DNA from: Corythucha ciliata | Lineage: Eukaryota; Arthropoda; Insecta; Hemiptera; Tingidae | Assembly: GCA_038030265.1 (NCBI GenBank) | Contig: CM075942.1 | Location: 68,018,926-68,082,925, forward strand | Direction of reading: 5' to 3' | Length of the DNA stretch: 64,000 nucleotides | In this document: one piece after another, positions 62,410-64,000 of the stretch | How positions within the stretch are numbered: the stretch's first letter is position 1 | How the letters are laid out: each line of letters begins with the position of its first letter | The notes under the pieces: model-generated | What the model was told of the DNA's origin: nothing | Database searches by the model: none | Seen by the model: only the letters and a program-made list of their open reading frames with translations | Position numbers and translations under genes: made by a program

Positions 62410-64000
62410 CTCTTAAGGTGTTTGGACAGTGCAGATGGTTGGTTCATGAACCTCGAACATGCGGTCAGCGATTCCGGCCCAATTTGGTCGAGATCGGAAG
62501 GATTGACGACGACAAGTGCTGATCCCACTTCGAATGCTCATTTCTCGGTGCCTGTTGTGAATTCTGTGGTCTCTGTCTCCTCGCCGGCTGGACCTGGCGA
62601 TATTTCTGCTCGCATTCCCGTTGCTGGGCCTGGGCTCACATGAGGTGCAGCTGGGGAGGCAACTTCTGCCGAATCCGGGGTGGCCTCTCAGCCCCAAACT
62701 TGGACGACACTTGCTGCGTCACCTCATGTTGGGTCTTCCTCTGCTTATGTCCCTGTGGCACTGTTGGCCACGGCACAAGTTCTGATTCATGACTCTGAGG
62801 GTCGGGCTCATCCCGTCAGAGCGTTGCTGGACACTGGATCAGAATTGTCGCTAATATCCGAAGACTGTCTCTCGAAGCTGAAACTAAAAAGGAACCATTC
62901 TTCTGTCTCGTTTACTGGTCTTGCGGGCACCCCATTAGCTGTCTCTAAGGGGAGGGTCTCATGTTGGATGAGTCCTCATGGTTATACAGAGCCCCGTTTG
63001 CTGATTGAGGCTGAAGTCATTCCTCAGAAGCGTCTGACTGGAAATCTCCCTACCGCCCCCGTTGCCCCTGAACTTGCTTCCTATTTTACTGACTTGTGGT
63101 TGGCTGACCCTCAATTTTTTGACTCTCGACCTGTTGATGTTATTCTAGGCATTAATGAGGTTAGTCGTATACTGACTGGGGCAGTGAGACCTGCACCTGC
63201 ACCCGGCCTTCCAATGGCGTCTGAAACGCTGTTTGGATGGGTGCTCATGCGTGGGAATCTGCGAGGGGGGGGGAAGCGCGTCCTGCGTGTGCTCTTTTTG
63301 CAACCGTTACGGCTGAGCCTGAGGTTGGTCCTCTTTTGCAGCGCTTCTGGGAATTGGAAAATGTTACGGCTAGTCCTGTTGAATCACCAGATGAGCTTGC
63401 TTGTGAGGAGCTATTTGTGAAATCTGTTACTTCTAACGTCGACAACATTCTAGCTGGGTGTTCCACGTTTTCTGAGGCTTGTCGTCTACAGGACGATTTG
63501 ATTGAATTGCTAGCCAAGGGAGGTTTTGAACTCAGGAAATGGACGTCGAACCACCCTGAGTTACTGGTAGACCTTCCTGCTGACCATTTGGGTTCTACGT
63601 TGGGGTTTGAGACTGATGGTGCGGTGAAAGTTCTGAGGATTCAATGGGATCCTCGTACTGATCTGTTTAGTTATCGTGTGTCGTTTTCGCGGACTGCTTG
63701 TACTAAACGGGAGTTGTTGTCCGAAATATCTCGCATTTATGATCCGGTTGGCTGGCTGTCCCCTGTCACCATTAGATTCAAGGTACTAATGCAAGAGCTT
63801 TGGTTTTTAGGTATTGGTTGGGATGAAACCCCGCCTCAAGCGATTCTTGACAAGTGGGCTGTGTTTGCTGAAGAGTTGCCTTCACTGTCTCAACTGAGAA
63901 TTCCTCGTTGTGTGCTGTCCACCAAGTGCGTTGAGAGACAATTACATTTCTTCTGTGATGCAAGTCAGGTTGCCTACGCCGCTGTGGCATATCTACGAAC
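62410..64000 (+). mobile_element. Decayed BEL/Pao pol, truncated by window end
   Basis: The protease region at 62680-63250 has an intact D-T-G (RALLDTGSELSLIS) and the ADPQFFDSRPVDVILGI motif. The same frame upstream to about 62410 is broken by TGA at 62641-62643. A frame change occurs at the G9 run near 63266. RT linker text follows (LLQRFWELENV, ACEELFVK). The RT fingers and palm are missing: the sequence jumps to NVDNILAG, which is YVDD with Tyr and the second Asp replaced, then LLAKGGFELRKWTSNHPELL and the connection/RNase H (FFCDASQVAYAAVAYL) to the window end. The internal deletion removes roughly 230-250 residues compared with the intact copy at 29729. Non-functional. Confidence 0.85.

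Overview
The window looks like 64 kb of a metazoan nuclear genome, most likely an arthropod. It has spliced exons with GT/AG borders, BEL/Pao and Ty3/gypsy LTR elements, an I-like LINE with RNase H, many hAT-like and other terminal-inverted-repeat (TIR) elements, and THAP and DUF4806 coding remnants. No bacterial-style operons, rRNA genes or CRISPR arrays are visible. The species cannot be named from the sequence.

Host gene. Three minus-strand exons (52378-52583, 17134-17306, 16793-17032) join in phase into the C-terminal two thirds of a KCTD1/KCTD15-type BTB protein. The 5' exon(s) were not found and probably lie to the right of the window. One intron of this gene, 17307-52377 (about 35 kb), holds most of the transposons described here.

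Left part (1-16 kb). Two diverging, decayed gypsy fragments lie around a degenerate AT-rich array. They are followed by an array-filled hAT-like element (3556-5866) and a 7.7 kb hAT-like element (7244-14976, exact 8-bp target duplication). The larger one was itself entered by a 5 kb TIR element (7987-13063). That inner element carries a 1.25 kb hAT-like MITE built of GGTATCG palindromes and two DUF4806-like exons.

Intron, proximal part (18-38 kb). In order there are a MITE with 150-bp tandem repeats, a nearly full-length but disabled I-like LINE on the minus strand (about 20.6-25.7 kb), and a compact gag-protease reading frame. The gag-protease frame is bounded by a 52-bp inverted repeat (26032-26083 and 38190-38241). 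It is split by a 10.8 kb hAT-like insertion with an exact 8-bp target duplication. That insertion hosts a structurally intact BEL/Pao element (29138-35265, LTRs 238/240 identical) and a GC-rich 1.46 kb insert. The insert carries two tandem RNA-fold-like domains with compensatory stem changes.

Intron, distal part (38-52 kb). This part has frameshifted THAP exons, a 1.2 kb palindrome, several nested inverted repeats, another array-filled hAT-like element (48592-50558), and MITEs.

Right part (54-64 kb). Long degenerate arrays include a 289-bp perfect tandem duplication. They are followed by a decayed minus-strand gypsy pol (60.4-62.4 kb) and a decayed plus-strand BEL/Pao copy that runs off the right edge.

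In short, this is one host gene with a stack of nested mobile elements whose insertion order can be read from target duplications and interrupted frames.
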